Source of the DNA: Thioalkalivibrio paradoxus ARh 1
GTDB lineage: Bacteria; Pseudomonadota; Gammaproteobacteria; Ectothiorhodospirales; Ectothiorhodospiraceae
Assembly (NCBI RefSeq): GCF_000227685.2
Contig: NZ_CP007029.1
Coordinates: forward strand, 3,508,501-3,572,500
Direction of reading: 5' to 3'
DNA: 64,000 bases
Part shown: piece by piece, positions 49,709 to 58,239 of the stretch
How positions within the stretch are numbered: the stretch's first letter is position 1
Layout: the number at the start of each line of letters is the position of its first letter
Notes under the pieces: model-generated
Databases searched by the model: none
What the model was told of the DNA's origin: nothing
The model's input: only the letters and a program-made list of their open reading frames with translations
Position numbers and translations under genes: made by a program

Positions 49709-49963
49709 TCAGTCGAAGCTCAACGGTTTGGCCGGCGTCTTGTCGCGCACACTCTCGAAGACGGCGAAATCATCGTCGGTCAGACCGATCTTGCGGCCGA
49801 TGGCGGCCAGGGCCTCGCTCACGCGCACGCGCTTCTCCGGATTGACCGCGGTTGCCAGAATCTCGCGCACCTCGGCTTCCGTGCTGCGGCCGTGTTGAGC
49901 CGCCCGCACGCGCAAAGCGCGGTGCACGTCATCAGGCACGTTCCTTACAGTCAGGATCGCCAT
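49709..49963 (-). CDS. FitA-like ribbon-helix-helix antitoxin
   Basis: An 84-residue antitoxin and autorepressor. The N-terminal ILTVRNVPDDVHRALRVRAA, followed by GRSTEAEVREIL, is the Arc/FitA DNA-binding fold; the C-terminal half should wrap the toxin. Stop and toxin start are adjacent, indicating coupled translation. A palindromic operator lies just upstream. Confidence 0.86.
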   Translation of the reverse strand: MAILTVRNVPDDVHRALRVRAAQHGRSTEAEVREILATAVNPEKRVRVSEALAAIGRKIGLTDDDFAVFESVRDKTPAKPLSFD

Positions 49964-49981
49964 AATTCAAAACCTCTGATC

Positions 49982-50043
49982 TGCTGTCTATGACAGCAAA
50001 CATGGTCTCGTGCAGTCACCCGTGCGAGCCTCGGTTTGCTGTC
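49982..50043 (-). promoter_or_regulatory. Palindromic operator array upstream of the vapB/fitA gene
   Basis: A perfect palindrome TGCTGTC-TAT-GACAGCA (49982-49998) lies 19 bases before the antitoxin start, and GTTTGCTGTC at 50034-50043 is an inverted match to GACAGCAAAC at 49992-50001. Several half-sites of this kind are typical for ribbon-helix-helix autoregulation. The rest of the gap to 50351 shows nothing recognisable. Confidence 0.5.
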
Positions 50044-50351
50044 TGCCAACTGACTCGAAGCAAAGACTACCCGCAGACGGAAATCAGCGCTTCGCCGCGC
50101 CCTTGTGCTTAATGCTGATCCGTCACGACAGCTCTGCACCCCACAACACGCTCTTCACCCTCCTCAACACTGTCCTGTGTGGGCGAGAAGAGATTGCTGA
50201 TAGCAGGGTTCGAAACGGGCAGTCGGAGGAAATGATCCACGGTCTGCGTTCGGACCCACCACGGACTCTGCCATGGCTCGTCTTGGGGCACCTCGCTCGG
50301 CCGGCATGTCGTTGTGCCGGGAAAAGTCCGGAACACGTGCCGGGAGATCGG

Positions 50352-51323
50352 TCAATCCTGGTCGTGTCGTGATCTCTCGGCGGCCCGCCATGCGGTCATG
50401 CCGCGGCGCACGATATGGATGTCGCGAAAGCCGTGGGCATGCAAGAGCTTTGCGGCGGTCCGCGACCGGCGGTCGGTGTGGCAGACCAGTGCCAGGGGGC
50501 GGTCCTTGGGCAGCTCGTGCAGACGGTTGGCAAGCTGATCGAGGGGAAGGTTGAGGGCGCCGTCGACGTGGCCGAGTTCGCCGGTGAATTCCTCAACGCT
50601 GCGCACGTCCACTACCACGGGGGGCGAGTGACCTGCCAGCTCTCGTGCGAGTTCCTGCACCGTCAGCCACTCGGCGGGAACGCGCAGGCGCTTCACCAAG
50701 CGCGGAAGAAATGCCACCGCGGCGAGCAGCGCGAGCGCGATCAGCCCGGTCTGGATCGCCGCTTCGCCTCCCGCGATCGCCTGTCGCCCGGCATGGCCGA
50801 CATAGGTGTAGGCAAACGCCCCGGGCGCCATGAATACGAAGGTGGCCAGGGCATACGCAAGCAGGCGGATGCGCGTGAGTCCCAGCGCGTAGTTCAGCAG
50901 GTTGTACGGAAACAGCGGCACCAGCCGCACGAACGCCACGAAGCGCCAGCCTTCGGCCTCGACGCCGTTCACCAATTCTTTCAGCCGGCCGCCCAGGCGT
51001 CGCGAGACCCAGTCGGCGCCGAGGTAACGGGCGACCAGGAACGCAGCCGTTGCGCCCAGCGTCGCGCCGATCAGGTTGATCAGCGTACCCCAGACCGGTC
51101 CGAACAGCGCGCCGCCGGCGAGCGTCATGATCATTCCGGGCAGGAACAGCACCGAGGCCAGCGCGTACACGGCGACGAACACCAGCGGCGCGGTGATGCC
51201 GAATCCGGCGATCCAGGCTTCCAGTGCGACCGGATCGATCCGATCCCGGAAGGTAACCGCAACACCGATCGCGACCAGCAGTCCGGCGAGCAGACCGATC
51301 CGGAGCCAGGGCCAGGACTTCAT
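50352..51323 (-). CDS. VTT/TVP38-family membrane protein fused to a rhodanese domain
   Basis: A 323-residue fusion. The N-terminal two-thirds is a DedA-like VTT (SNARE-associated) membrane domain with about six hydrophobic segments and the motif LPGMIMTLAGGALFGPVWGT, then FVRLVPLFPYNLLNYALGLT. The C-terminal 100 residues are a rhodanese domain (VVVDVRSVEEFTGELGHVDG) with the active-site cysteine in LVCHTDRRSRTAA, facing the cytoplasm. This suggests a membrane protein handling sulfane sulfur. Its start overlaps the desaturase stop (ATGA). Confidence 0.85.
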   Translation of the reverse strand: MKSWPWLRIGLLAGLLVAIGVAVTFRDRIDPVALEAWIAGFGITAPLVFVAVYALASVLFLPGMIMTLAGGALFGPVWGTLINLIGATLGATAAFLVARYLGADWVSRRLGGRLKELVNGVEAEGWRFVAFVRLVPLFPYNLLNYALGLTRIRLLAYALATFVFMAPGAFAYTYVGHAGRQAIAGGEAAIQTGLIALALLAAVAFLPRLVKRLRVPAEWLTVQELARELAGHSPPVVVDVRSVEEFTGELGHVDGALNLPLDQLANRLHELPKDRPLALVCHTDRRSRTAAKLLHAHGFRDIHIVRRGMTAWRAAERSRHDQD

Positions 51324-52216
51324 CGGGTCGTTCCCGACTTCCGGGACGGCTCACCCGCCGGGGGCCAAGTGGCCGCCTCGCCCTCGGGCCGCCGGTTGAT
51401 CGGGTAGCTGTCGGCCGGGCCGACGAACGGCTGCACCAGCATTTTGTCCAGGCGCTCCCATTGGGGATCCCGGAACAGGTTGATCCCGATGGTCATGCCT
51501 TCGTGCCCGTCCTGCGGCTGCGCGCGGTAGGTACCGAGCAGCCGGTCCCAGAGCGACAGGTTGAAGCCGAAGTTGGAGTTGGTCTCGTGCGGATACCAGG
51601 AATGATGCACCCGGTGGAAATCCGGGGTCACGATGAACCAGCGCAGCACGCGGTCGATGCCAACAGGAATGCGCACGTTCGAGTGATTGAACAGCGCGAG
51701 CGAGCTCAGGATCACCTCGAAGATCAGCACCGCGACCGCCGGCGCCCCGATCATCACGATCACGCCGGCCTTGATCCCGAATGACAGCAGGATCTCGATC
51801 GGGTGAAAGCGCAGACCGGTGGTCAGGTCGAAGTCCAGGTCGGCGTGGTGCATGCGGTGCAGCCGCCACAGTGCGGGGACGGCGTGGAACATCACGTGCT
51901 GTGCCCAGATCGCGAAGTCGAGGATCACCAGCGCGATCAGCACCGTGAGCCAGAACGGCAGGTCGAGCACCTGCAACAGTCCCCAGCCCTGGCTTTCGAC
52001 GAAGAACGCCAGCCCGACCGCGCCGGCCGGGAAGATCAGGCGCGTCAGCACCGTGTTGGTGATCACGATGCCCCAGTTGTTGGCCCAGCGGTAGGCCTTG
52101 CCGATGGTCAGCGCCCGGCGGGGTGCAAGCACTTCCCACAGTGCCATGATTCCGACCACACCGAACAGGAAGCCCAGGCGCACGACCGGCTCCTGCTCCA
52201 GAAACCATTCCATCAC
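51320..52216 (-). CDS. Sterol desaturase/fatty acid hydroxylase family protein
   Basis: A 298-residue di-iron membrane oxygenase. The histidine boxes are HVMFH, HRMHH and HRVHH with an intervening NHSN, spread over four to five helices. It likely hydroxylates or desaturates a lipid; the substrate is unknown. Either of two adjacent Met codons may be the start. It is coupled by a four-base overlap to the VTT-rhodanese gene and is preceded by a TTCAAA-type operator, so it belongs to a regulated two-gene unit downstream of an ArsR-rhodanese regulator. Confidence 0.85.
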   Translation of the reverse strand: MMEWFLEQEPVVRLGFLFGVVGIMALWEVLAPRRALTIGKAYRWANNWGIVITNTVLTRLIFPAGAVGLAFFVESQGWGLLQVLDLPFWLTVLIALVILDFAIWAQHVMFHAVPALWRLHRMHHADLDFDLTTGLRFHPIEILLSFGIKAGVIVMIGAPAVAVLIFEVILSSLALFNHSNVRIPVGIDRVLRWFIVTPDFHRVHHSWYPHETNSNFGFNLSLWDRLLGTYRAQPQDGHEGMTIGINLFRDPQWERLDKMLVQPFVGPADSYPINRRPEGEAATWPPAGEPSRKSGTTR

Positions 52217-52248
52217 TGCGCTCCTCGCACCGCCGCAAAATGCACGTA

Positions 52249-52266
52249 TTCAAACGATTATTTGAA
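52249..52266 (-). promoter_or_regulatory. TTCAAA-N6-TTTGAA operator before the desaturase operon
   Basis: A perfect inverted repeat with 6-base arms and a 6-base spacer, 33 bases before the start codon, within a short AT-rich patch. The size and symmetry fit an ArsR-family dimer site; the ArsR-rhodanese gene lies 460 bases upstream. The remaining bases to 52675 contain no gene I can support. Confidence 0.5.
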
Positions 52267-52675
52267 GCTAACGGCAACCACGGAGGTGCGTCAAGTCAGC
52301 GAACGCGCAGGCGGGTATTCCAGCTGCGCCCACCGGGAGCGCCGCCCGAACCCCTGAGCGCATCGCGTTGCATGCGTGCGTGCGTGCGCCCCGCAGGTTG
52401 CCGAACTCCCGCGCCATGGCGGTTTCGCATCTGGCTTTGCTGGCGTCGCCCCGGTGCGCGGCCACGGCCAGAAAGCCGCCCAGCGGAATCGCTGCGGGCA
52501 GAAGTTGCTCGATCATTCGGGCTACAGCAGGGCTTGCACTGGGCTCGAACACAGCCCAGCGGCACACCACCGGCCCGAGTTCCGGGATGCCGAAAACCAG
52601 CGGCGCACTTCGCCCCATCGGTCCCAGCGCGCGCCGCGGTAGGCGCCTCGCCCCGCCTTGCGGCGGCGCGGTCTG

Positions 52676-53353
52676 TCAGCGGGTGGCGCGGGCGACCGGC
52701 AGACGTGCGGCCTTCCACTCGGGATAGCCCGCGTCCAGTCTTCGGGCGCGAAATCCCTGGCGTCGCAGCTCCTCGACGGCCTCGTAGGACAGCACGCAGT
52801 AGGGGCCGCGGCAATACGCAACGATTTCGCGGTCCCGGGGCAGATTGGACAGGCACTGACCCAGTTCTTCCAGCGGGACGTTGATCGCACCCTTCACGTG
52901 GCCGGCGTGGAATTCGTCGCGCGGGCGTACGTCGATCACCGTCACTTCGCCGCGGCGGGCCAGTTTCATCACCTCGCGCGGATCCATCGGGGTCAGGGTG
53001 TCGCGGCTGGTAAAGGCTTCCCGTACGATTCGGTCGACCTCAGCCAGTTGTGCCTCGGCGATGCGCCGGATGCCCGCGATGACCTGGGTGATCTCGGTTT
53101 CGTCACTCAGGGAGTAGATGATCTGAACCCCGTCCCGGCGCGAGTGGACCAGGCCGCCGTCGCGCAGCACCTGCAGGTGGTGAGACGCGTTCGCGATCGG
53201 CACACCCACGGCGCGCGCCGATTCGTCCACGCTGTGCTCGCCCTGCGCGAGCGCCTCGAGGAGTTCCAGCCGCACGGGGCTTGCCAGAGCCTTCGCGACG
53301 CGCGCGAAATGGGTGAAGAGCTGGTTCTTGGGCGAGGACTCGCTTGCGTTCAT
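52676..53353 (-). CDS. ArsR-family regulator fused to a rhodanese domain
   Basis: From the ATG at 53353 (MNASESSPKNQLF) the product is 225 residues. A winged helix-turn-helix (about residues 15-90; LASPVRLELLEALAQGEHSV, NASHHLQVLRDGGLV) is joined by a helical linker to a rhodanese domain (about 125-222; VTVIDVRPRDEFHAGHVKGA) with the active-site loop YCRGPYCVLSY (Cys171, Cys176). The helix-turn-helix part has no cysteines, so persulfide sensing, if any, would be through the rhodanese loop. An in-frame start at 53458 adds 35 unconvincing residues. Confidence 0.88.
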   Translation of the reverse strand: MNASESSPKNQLFTHFARVAKALASPVRLELLEALAQGEHSVDESARAVGVPIANASHHLQVLRDGGLVHSRRDGVQIIYSLSDETEITQVIAGIRRIAEAQLAEVDRIVREAFTSRDTLTPMDPREVMKLARRGEVTVIDVRPRDEFHAGHVKGAINVPLEELGQCLSNLPRDREIVAYCRGPYCVLSYEAVEELRRQGFRARRLDAGYPEWKAARLPVARATR

Positions 53354-53863
53354 GTTCAACTGGGCGCCCGTGCACCGGCGGAGCGGGATCCGAAATCCTA
53401 ACGAATGCTCGTGCATCGCACCAATCCGCGCGCAGGGCCACGCCATCTGATTCGGCAAGCTGCTGGAAGGTCGTAGGCTCCGCGCTACGCGAGTTCGTAA
53501 CCAAAGGGATGCCGCCGGGACTCGAGAAGCTGTTGAAGAGCGAAGACCTCGTCCAGTCGCTGCAGATCACCGACCGGGAATTTCGGACGCTGGCGAGCAT
53601 CGACCTGCCGGAAAACACGGACCGGGTTGGGTACGTGCAGCTGCTGCTCACGGTGCGGGCGATTCGGATGCATTGAGCACGCTGTCGGCCGGGCCTTAGC
53701 AATTCGCAAGCGCGGAACATTGGCAGAAGGTGGGCGACGCCCTGGAAAACGCTACAGGTTTGCCTGATTGATTCCCGCGTTCGTTCCTGGCCCTTCACAT
53801 GCATCGGCAGCAGTGAGGCCGCGCTCGGGAACCAGGGCAGGAGCGGGCAGCCCCTTGCGCTAT
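53354..53863. other. Intergenic stretch with one doubtful short ORF
   Basis: No clear gene. The plus-strand frame 53509-53676 could encode 55 residues (MPPGLEKLLKSEDLVQSLQI, ending TVRAIRMH), with plausible residue composition but no recognisable family or ribosome-binding site; it may be the remnant of a longer gene. The rest shows nothing. Confidence 0.3.
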
Positions 53864-53880
53864 GTATAGCATTGCTATAC
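53864..53880 (+). promoter_or_regulatory. Palindromic operator of the higBA-type module
   Basis: A perfect palindrome GTATAGCA-T-TGCTATAC ending 10 bases before the toxin start codon. This matches the usual placement of HigA autorepressor sites overlapping the promoter. Confidence 0.6.
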
Positions 53881-53890
53881 GATCATCGGG

Positions 53891-54169
53891 GTGATCAAGA
53901 GCTTTCGGCACAAGGGTCTTCAGCGATTCTTCGAGACTGGCTCCAAGGCCGGCATCCAGAATGGGCATGCTGCAAAGCTGTCGCGCCAACTAGCTGTCCT
54001 GAACCGGGCCAGCGGCCCGCCGGACATGAATCTGCCAGGCTGGTCTTTGCACCCGCTGAAGGGCAGCTTGTCGGAGCATTGGTCCGTTTTGGTCAGCGGT
54101 AACTGGCGGCTGACCTTCAAGTTCGAAAACGGTGATGCGATCCTGGTCGATTATCAGGATTATCACTGA
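53891..54169 (+). CDS. higB: HigB-type toxin (RelE/ParE superfamily)
   Basis: A 92-residue ribosome-dependent mRNA interferase-like toxin. The family pattern MIKSFRHKGLQRFFETGSK, then LHPLKGSLSEHWSVLVSGNW and the C-terminal FENGDAILVDYQDYH, is clear. The start is a GTG at 53891. As usual for higBA, the toxin gene precedes the antitoxin (11 bases apart). Confidence 0.9.
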   Translation: MIKSFRHKGLQRFFETGSKAGIQNGHAAKLSRQLAVLNRASGPPDMNLPGWSLHPLKGSLSEHWSVLVSGNWRLTFKFENGDAILVDYQDYH

Positions 54170-54180
54170 GGAGAGTCACG

Positions 54181-54453
54181 ATGACGATGCACAATCCGCC
54201 GCACCCCGGAGAGATCCTGCGCGATGACGTATTGCCGGCGCTGGACCTGTCGGTGACGGCTGCGGCCCGGGAATTGGGTGTCACGCGGGCGGCGCTGTCC
54301 CGTGTGCTGCACGGTCACGCGGGCATTTCGCCCGAGATGGCCTTACGCATCGAACGCTGGCTGGGTGTGGAACGTGGCGGACGCGCCGAAGTCTGGGCGG
54401 GAATGCAGCTCGACTACGATCTCTGGCGTGCGCGCCACGGCAAGGCCGCCTAG
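54181..54453 (+). CDS. higA: HigA-type antitoxin
   Basis: A 90-residue XRE-type antitoxin and repressor. It opens with the signature NPPHPGEILRDDVLPALDLS and has the helix-turn-helix AARELGVTRAALSRVLHGHA. GAGGAG precedes the ATG. It neutralises the upstream toxin and represses the palindromic promoter. Confidence 0.92.
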   Translation: MTMHNPPHPGEILRDDVLPALDLSVTAAARELGVTRAALSRVLHGHAGISPEMALRIERWLGVERGGRAEVWAGMQLDYDLWRARHGKAA

Positions 54454-54860
54454 CGGCACACGGGTGCAGGGGCGTCGCCCTGCATCAGTCACCTGATCTC
54501 ACCCGACGACATCCGCGCGAACGAGGCCGGGATCCTCGACTGGATCAGGCAGGTGGTTGCCCAAGCACGGGCGGCACCCTTTCTTGGGCCGGCAAATTCG
54601 ATCAGTCACACCGCCTTCAGCCCTGAGCCGCAGCCACGAGGTGCCCGTCAGGTAACGAAACAGCATCGTGTTGCCGCCGACGGGTTGTCTCACCCCGACC
54701 CTGTGCAGCCACAGGGTCGTAATGGATGAGTGGCCGGGGTCGAACCCTGAGCGGGCAGTCAAAAGGCTCTCCTATAGGGCGGTAAGCGGGCGCATTGCCG
54801 CTGCCTGCTCGCAATTCAGGCACAATATCTGTCACGGGAGAGGAGGAAACGGCACTAGTC
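54454..54860. other. Intergenic DNA after higA
   Basis: The sequence TGCAGGG-N6-CCCTGCA (54465-54484) forms a hairpin shortly after the higA stop and may end its transcript. The remaining 370 bases contain only short unconvincing frames. A strong AGGAGG at 54841 lies 14 bases before the next start codon. Confidence 0.35.
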
Positions 54861-55460
54861 ATGCGCACACACACCGCCACACGAGATGCGGATATCCGGA
54901 TCGCGCTGCACGCGAAGCGCCTGCGACGCGTCAAGACACAGCCCGATACGCTTGTGATCGATGAACTTGGTCTCGCGCACGCGAAAAGCCGCATCGATGT
55001 AGCGGTCATCAATGGCTGCATCCACGGCTATGAAATCAAAAGCGCCAAGGACACCCTCGATCGATTCGCAACCCAGATTAACATTTACCGCCAGACGCTA
55101 CAGAGGCTCACGGTCGTGGCCGCGCCAAAGCATGTCGTAGAGATCATGAGTCGTGCTCCTGAATGGTGCGGTGTGCTCGCAGCCGAGCAGGGACCGAGAG
55201 GAGGTATCAACTTCCACGTGTTACGAAACGCCGCCGCCAATCCCGAGGTCGATGCGGTCATGATGGCCCATCTTCTCTGGCGCGATGAAGTCATGGAGTT
55301 GCTGGACCAAGCAGGGTACGCACCGAAGGAGCTCCGCCGGCCAAGAAAGCAGCTGTACGAAATGCTGTGTGAAGCGATGACCTTGCGCGAGATCACGGCT
55401 TCGATCCGCGCGTTCATGGTGAAGCGCAATAGCTGGCGAGATCATCCAGCACATGCGTAA
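54861..55460 (+). CDS. sce7726 family protein, PD-(D/E)XK nuclease-like
   Basis: A 199-residue protein resembling the sce7726 family. Residues 44-60 read RIDVAVINGCIHGYEIK, giving Asp46 and Glu58-x-Lys60 on adjacent strands, the core of a PD-(D/E)XK nuclease fold, with a supporting polar helix QINIYRQ at about residue 72. sce7726 genes usually occur beside an sce7725/T4 beta-like gene. Here a beta-like gene lies downstream on the opposite strand and the two coding regions overlap tail to tail by 47 bases. Likely a nuclease component of a mobile or defence-type cassette; substrate unknown. Confidence 0.78.
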   Translation: MRTHTATRDADIRIALHAKRLRRVKTQPDTLVIDELGLAHAKSRIDVAVINGCIHGYEIKSAKDTLDRFATQINIYRQTLQRLTVVAAPKHVVEIMSRAPEWCGVLAAEQGPRGGINFHVLRNAAANPEVDAVMMAHLLWRDEVMELLDQAGYAPKELRRPRKQLYEMLCEAMTLREITASIRAFMVKRNSWRDHPAHA

Positions 55461-56499
55461 TGTGGTGGTTGATCGTCACGCATTTCCACCAAGGTTGATT
55501 GCTAGGGTTCTCCGTCCGCGCCGCGCATTTGGCGATGTAAGCATCGCCGAATGAGAACCCTGACCCGCTGAACTTACCCGACGCCACGATCGAGGCGCAG
55601 TGATCGTGCATTTGCCCAGGATTGTCGCGAAACGCCCCGCCCTTGCGTACTTCCCACTCGGACGCTGTCGTATAGACGAGCCTTCCAGCCGACTTGATCT
55701 TCCGCATGTCTACCGGCGCAAACTCCGGATGAACGATCGTGTAGTCTCCGTAATTGGGCTGCCGCATGTTAGAAGGCATCTTGCTAAGCAGCGCCTGATA
55801 GAAGAGCCAGTCATGGCGTGGGAGTTGGTCAGCACCCTTGGCAACGTTCTTGAATGTCTCCGGGATAGCCGTGCCGATCATCACGAAATTCCGAAAGGCG
55901 TTCAGGTCGCCAAGCCTTTGCACTGCTGCAATCAGCGCTCCTGCGAAAGCATCGTAGGGTTCGAAGTTCGGCGCGCCGAGGTCGACAACGAGATCGACCT
56001 CCGTGAGCGATAGACCGATTGATGAAACCAAATCCTGGATGCGCATGCGTGCATCCGGCTTCATCAGATCCTCCAACCTGACCGCAATAGCCACTCCAAG
56101 GCAATCGGTCGCAACAATCGCCGCGACGGATGCGGCCATAGGCGTGGATGCGTCAAGGGGGATGGCCGGTATCGCATGCGCCTGGAATGCGCGCAGGGCT
56201 TCAAACACATAGGTGAAGATGTCGCGGCCGTCCCCCATCGGCTCGCCGGAAATACTAGGGTGCAAAGAAATCCACGCCGGTTGCTGCCCCCACTTGGCTT
56301 TGAAACGAGCGGCAAAGGGATGAACGTGCTCCTGTACCGTCTTCTTCGGCTGCCACATTTCAAAATCAAATTCGACTTCCGGAATGGTGACATACGGCAC
56401 GATGCGACCCTTTGCAGCGGCCGAAAGGCGGGTAAGCGCCTGATACTCGCCCTGCCGCCACCGCAGTGCCGGCACATACATATCCCTATTCAAGATCAT
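55414..56499 (-). CDS. Beta family protein (T4 beta-like)
   Basis: From the ATG at 56499 the product is 361 residues. The N-terminus MYVPALRWRQGEYQALTRL and IVPYVTIPEVEFDFE match the beta-protein family named after a phage T4 protein; the C-terminus ends with a conserved-looking WWKCVTINHHITHV. No transmembrane or signal segment is seen. The start lies inside the upstream XRE/ImmA gene (14-base overlap), so it is the third gene of a coupled operon. The biochemical role of the family is not established; association with TA- and defence-like genes is the main clue. Confidence 0.78.
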   Translation of the reverse strand: MILNRDMYVPALRWRQGEYQALTRLSAAAKGRIVPYVTIPEVEFDFEMWQPKKTVQEHVHPFAARFKAKWGQQPAWISLHPSISGEPMGDGRDIFTYVFEALRAFQAHAIPAIPLDASTPMAASVAAIVATDCLGVAIAVRLEDLMKPDARMRIQDLVSSIGLSLTEVDLVVDLGAPNFEPYDAFAGALIAAVQRLGDLNAFRNFVMIGTAIPETFKNVAKGADQLPRHDWLFYQALLSKMPSNMRQPNYGDYTIVHPEFAPVDMRKIKSAGRLVYTTASEWEVRKGGAFRDNPGQMHDHCASIVASGKFSGSGFSFGDAYIAKCAARTENPSNQPWWKCVTINHHITHVLDDLASYCASP

Positions 56500-57763
56500 C
56501 GCTCGCCTCCTCAAGCTGCGAGCGCACCTGACCCTGACCAACCAGATGATCCAGAATGGTGTAGTCGCCGCGCTCCTTCCTGATGCGTCCAGCGAGGATG
56601 CTCGGATCGACGCCGATCCTGTCCGCATCGATCCTCACCGCCTCTTCCGATAAGGCGAACCGCGAGAGACACTGATCCCACAACTCGTCCGATATCAGTG
56701 CGCCGAGCGCGAATCTATCGGCCTCTGCCTCGATCGTATCGCCGTCATTGCCGTCTTCCTCATCAAAGAAGTCGAAGCGCAGTCCGTCAAAGAGATGCAG
56801 GAAGACGTGACCAAGCTCGTGCATCAGCACGAACCAGAAATTGTCCAGCCGATCGTAGCGCAGAGTGAGACCTACAACTGGCGTATCTCGATCACCGAGC
56901 ATCGCGGCCCCATCTAGATAGGAGCCCGGGAGGTGGCGTTCGACGACAAGCACGATGCCTTTCTTGGCTAGCAGATCGCGCGCTCGCTTAGGTCCGTCAT
57001 CTCGTTTCGTCAGGCGCACAAGCTCTGGCAACCACCGGTCATCCTGTTCGAAGGCGCCAACCTCGCCGGCTTCGATTCTTTCTCGCGCGCGCTCCAGAAT
57101 GCGCGCTTGCCACGCGAGCAGGGCATATTCATTCGGCACGTTTCCGCTGCGCATTTTCTTGCGATGAAGCGCCGTCGCAACCTGCGGCCCGGCCGCGCGC
57201 AGGAAGTACTCCTTCACGCGCTTGATCGGATCAGCGCCGCGCGGCAGATCAAGCCACTTGCGCTTGATCATCTCCTTATAAGGGAGCTGAGCCCAGACGA
57301 CATCGTCGGCGTTGCCCCAGGCGAAGAGCGATCCGGTCGCCTGCTTGGGTCCCTCGAAGCTTTCCGAGGCCTTCACGCCAAGCGCCCTTGAAATCTCGAT
57401 CAGCCTTCCCAGGCTAGCGCCCATGTAGTCGGTTGCCTCGTAACGTTGAACCTGCTGGGGCTTCATGCCGAGTTTTTCCGCGAGGTCCGTCTGGCTCATG
57501 CCGGAGGCGATGCGGGCCTGCACCAACACGCGAGGTAATTCTTCAAGGGCATACGTCTTGGAGAACGAGACCTGGCCGGATTTCAGCATGTCGTATTCGG
57601 CCAGTTCGGCCTCGATATCGGCGATCTGGCTCTTGAGTCCGTCGATCTCCGCCTTCTTGAGCCATGCCTGATCCGTGGTACGCTCCTTTGCCGCGGAGAG
57701 CGCGCCCCGCAGCTTCGCCAGTTGCGCGCTCGAGATACTGTATTGCTTGTCGCTGTAGATCAT
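56486..57763 (-). CDS. XRE-family regulator with ImmA/IrrE metallopeptidase domain
   Basis: A 425-residue protein with an N-terminal coiled coil (about residues 31-60), a Cro/C1-type helix-turn-helix (about 79-125; ARIASGMSQTDLAEKLGMKP) and a C-terminal ImmA/IrrE zinc-peptidase domain with HELGH (His305, His309) and the downstream acidic ligand region TIEAEADRFALGAL. Such proteins serve as antitoxins or repressors that can be cleaved or can cleave partners. The start overlaps the DUF6932 stop (ATGA). It is the likely regulator of the palindromic promoter of this operon. Confidence 0.87.
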   Translation of the reverse strand: MIYSDKQYSISSAQLAKLRGALSAAKERTTDQAWLKKAEIDGLKSQIADIEAELAEYDMLKSGQVSFSKTYALEELPRVLVQARIASGMSQTDLAEKLGMKPQQVQRYEATDYMGASLGRLIEISRALGVKASESFEGPKQATGSLFAWGNADDVVWAQLPYKEMIKRKWLDLPRGADPIKRVKEYFLRAAGPQVATALHRKKMRSGNVPNEYALLAWQARILERARERIEAGEVGAFEQDDRWLPELVRLTKRDDGPKRARDLLAKKGIVLVVERHLPGSYLDGAAMLGDRDTPVVGLTLRYDRLDNFWFVLMHELGHVFLHLFDGLRFDFFDEEDGNDGDTIEAEADRFALGALISDELWDQCLSRFALSEEAVRIDADRIGVDPSILAGRIRKERGDYTILDHLVGQGQVRSQLEEASDDLE

Positions 57764-58239
57764 GGCTGCACCTTCCCTAAGAGAAGAGGATCGGCCGAAA
57801 GCGAAATGGAGATGATCCCTTTCTGTTTTCCTGTGAAACGATCCAGTTGGAAAAAATCGACAAATGCCTGCCCGACGTCCGCGCACAGCATCGTGGACGG
57901 AAAGAACTCGCCCTTGAATGCGGCTTTCTGCGCCGCCCGGCCGTTCCCGAATTCGAGGAACACCGGATCCAGCTTGGCTAGGTCTACACCCGAGGGATCC
58001 CAGCACGCATCGAAATCGCCGGGTTTCGGCTTGCCCGTCACATAGCTGCCGTCGAGGTAAATCACGGTACATCCGGCCAATCGCAACTTGCCCGAGGCAA
58101 GTACGAGGCCATCGAACAGTTCGCGCCGCCAGACATTCGTCGCGAATGCCGCCGCCACGTTTTCAAGGCTCGCAGCGTGTGCCCCGGGGGGCAGAACGGT
58201 CCACGGGGAGCCAGGCAAATACACAAGGGCAGGAATCAT
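57760..58239 (-). CDS. DUF6932-like nucleotidyltransferase-fold protein
   Basis: A 159-residue first gene of the operon. Residues 64-77 read GSYVTGKPKPGDFD, a GS...DxD motif of the nucleotidyltransferase superfamily as found in DUF6932 proteins and related toxin-like enzymes. The second half carries another acidic site (CADVGQAFVDFFQLDRF). It is coupled by ATGA to the XRE/ImmA gene. By analogy it may be a toxin that modifies RNA or protein with a nucleotide; this is inference. The start codon lies directly against a perfect operator palindrome, so no Shine-Dalgarno is visible. Confidence 0.72.
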   Translation of the reverse strand: MIPALVYLPGSPWTVLPPGAHAASLENVAAAFATNVWRRELFDGLVLASGKLRLAGCTVIYLDGSYVTGKPKPGDFDACWDPSGVDLAKLDPVFLEFGNGRAAQKAAFKGEFFPSTMLCADVGQAFVDFFQLDRFTGKQKGIISISLSADPLLLGKVQP

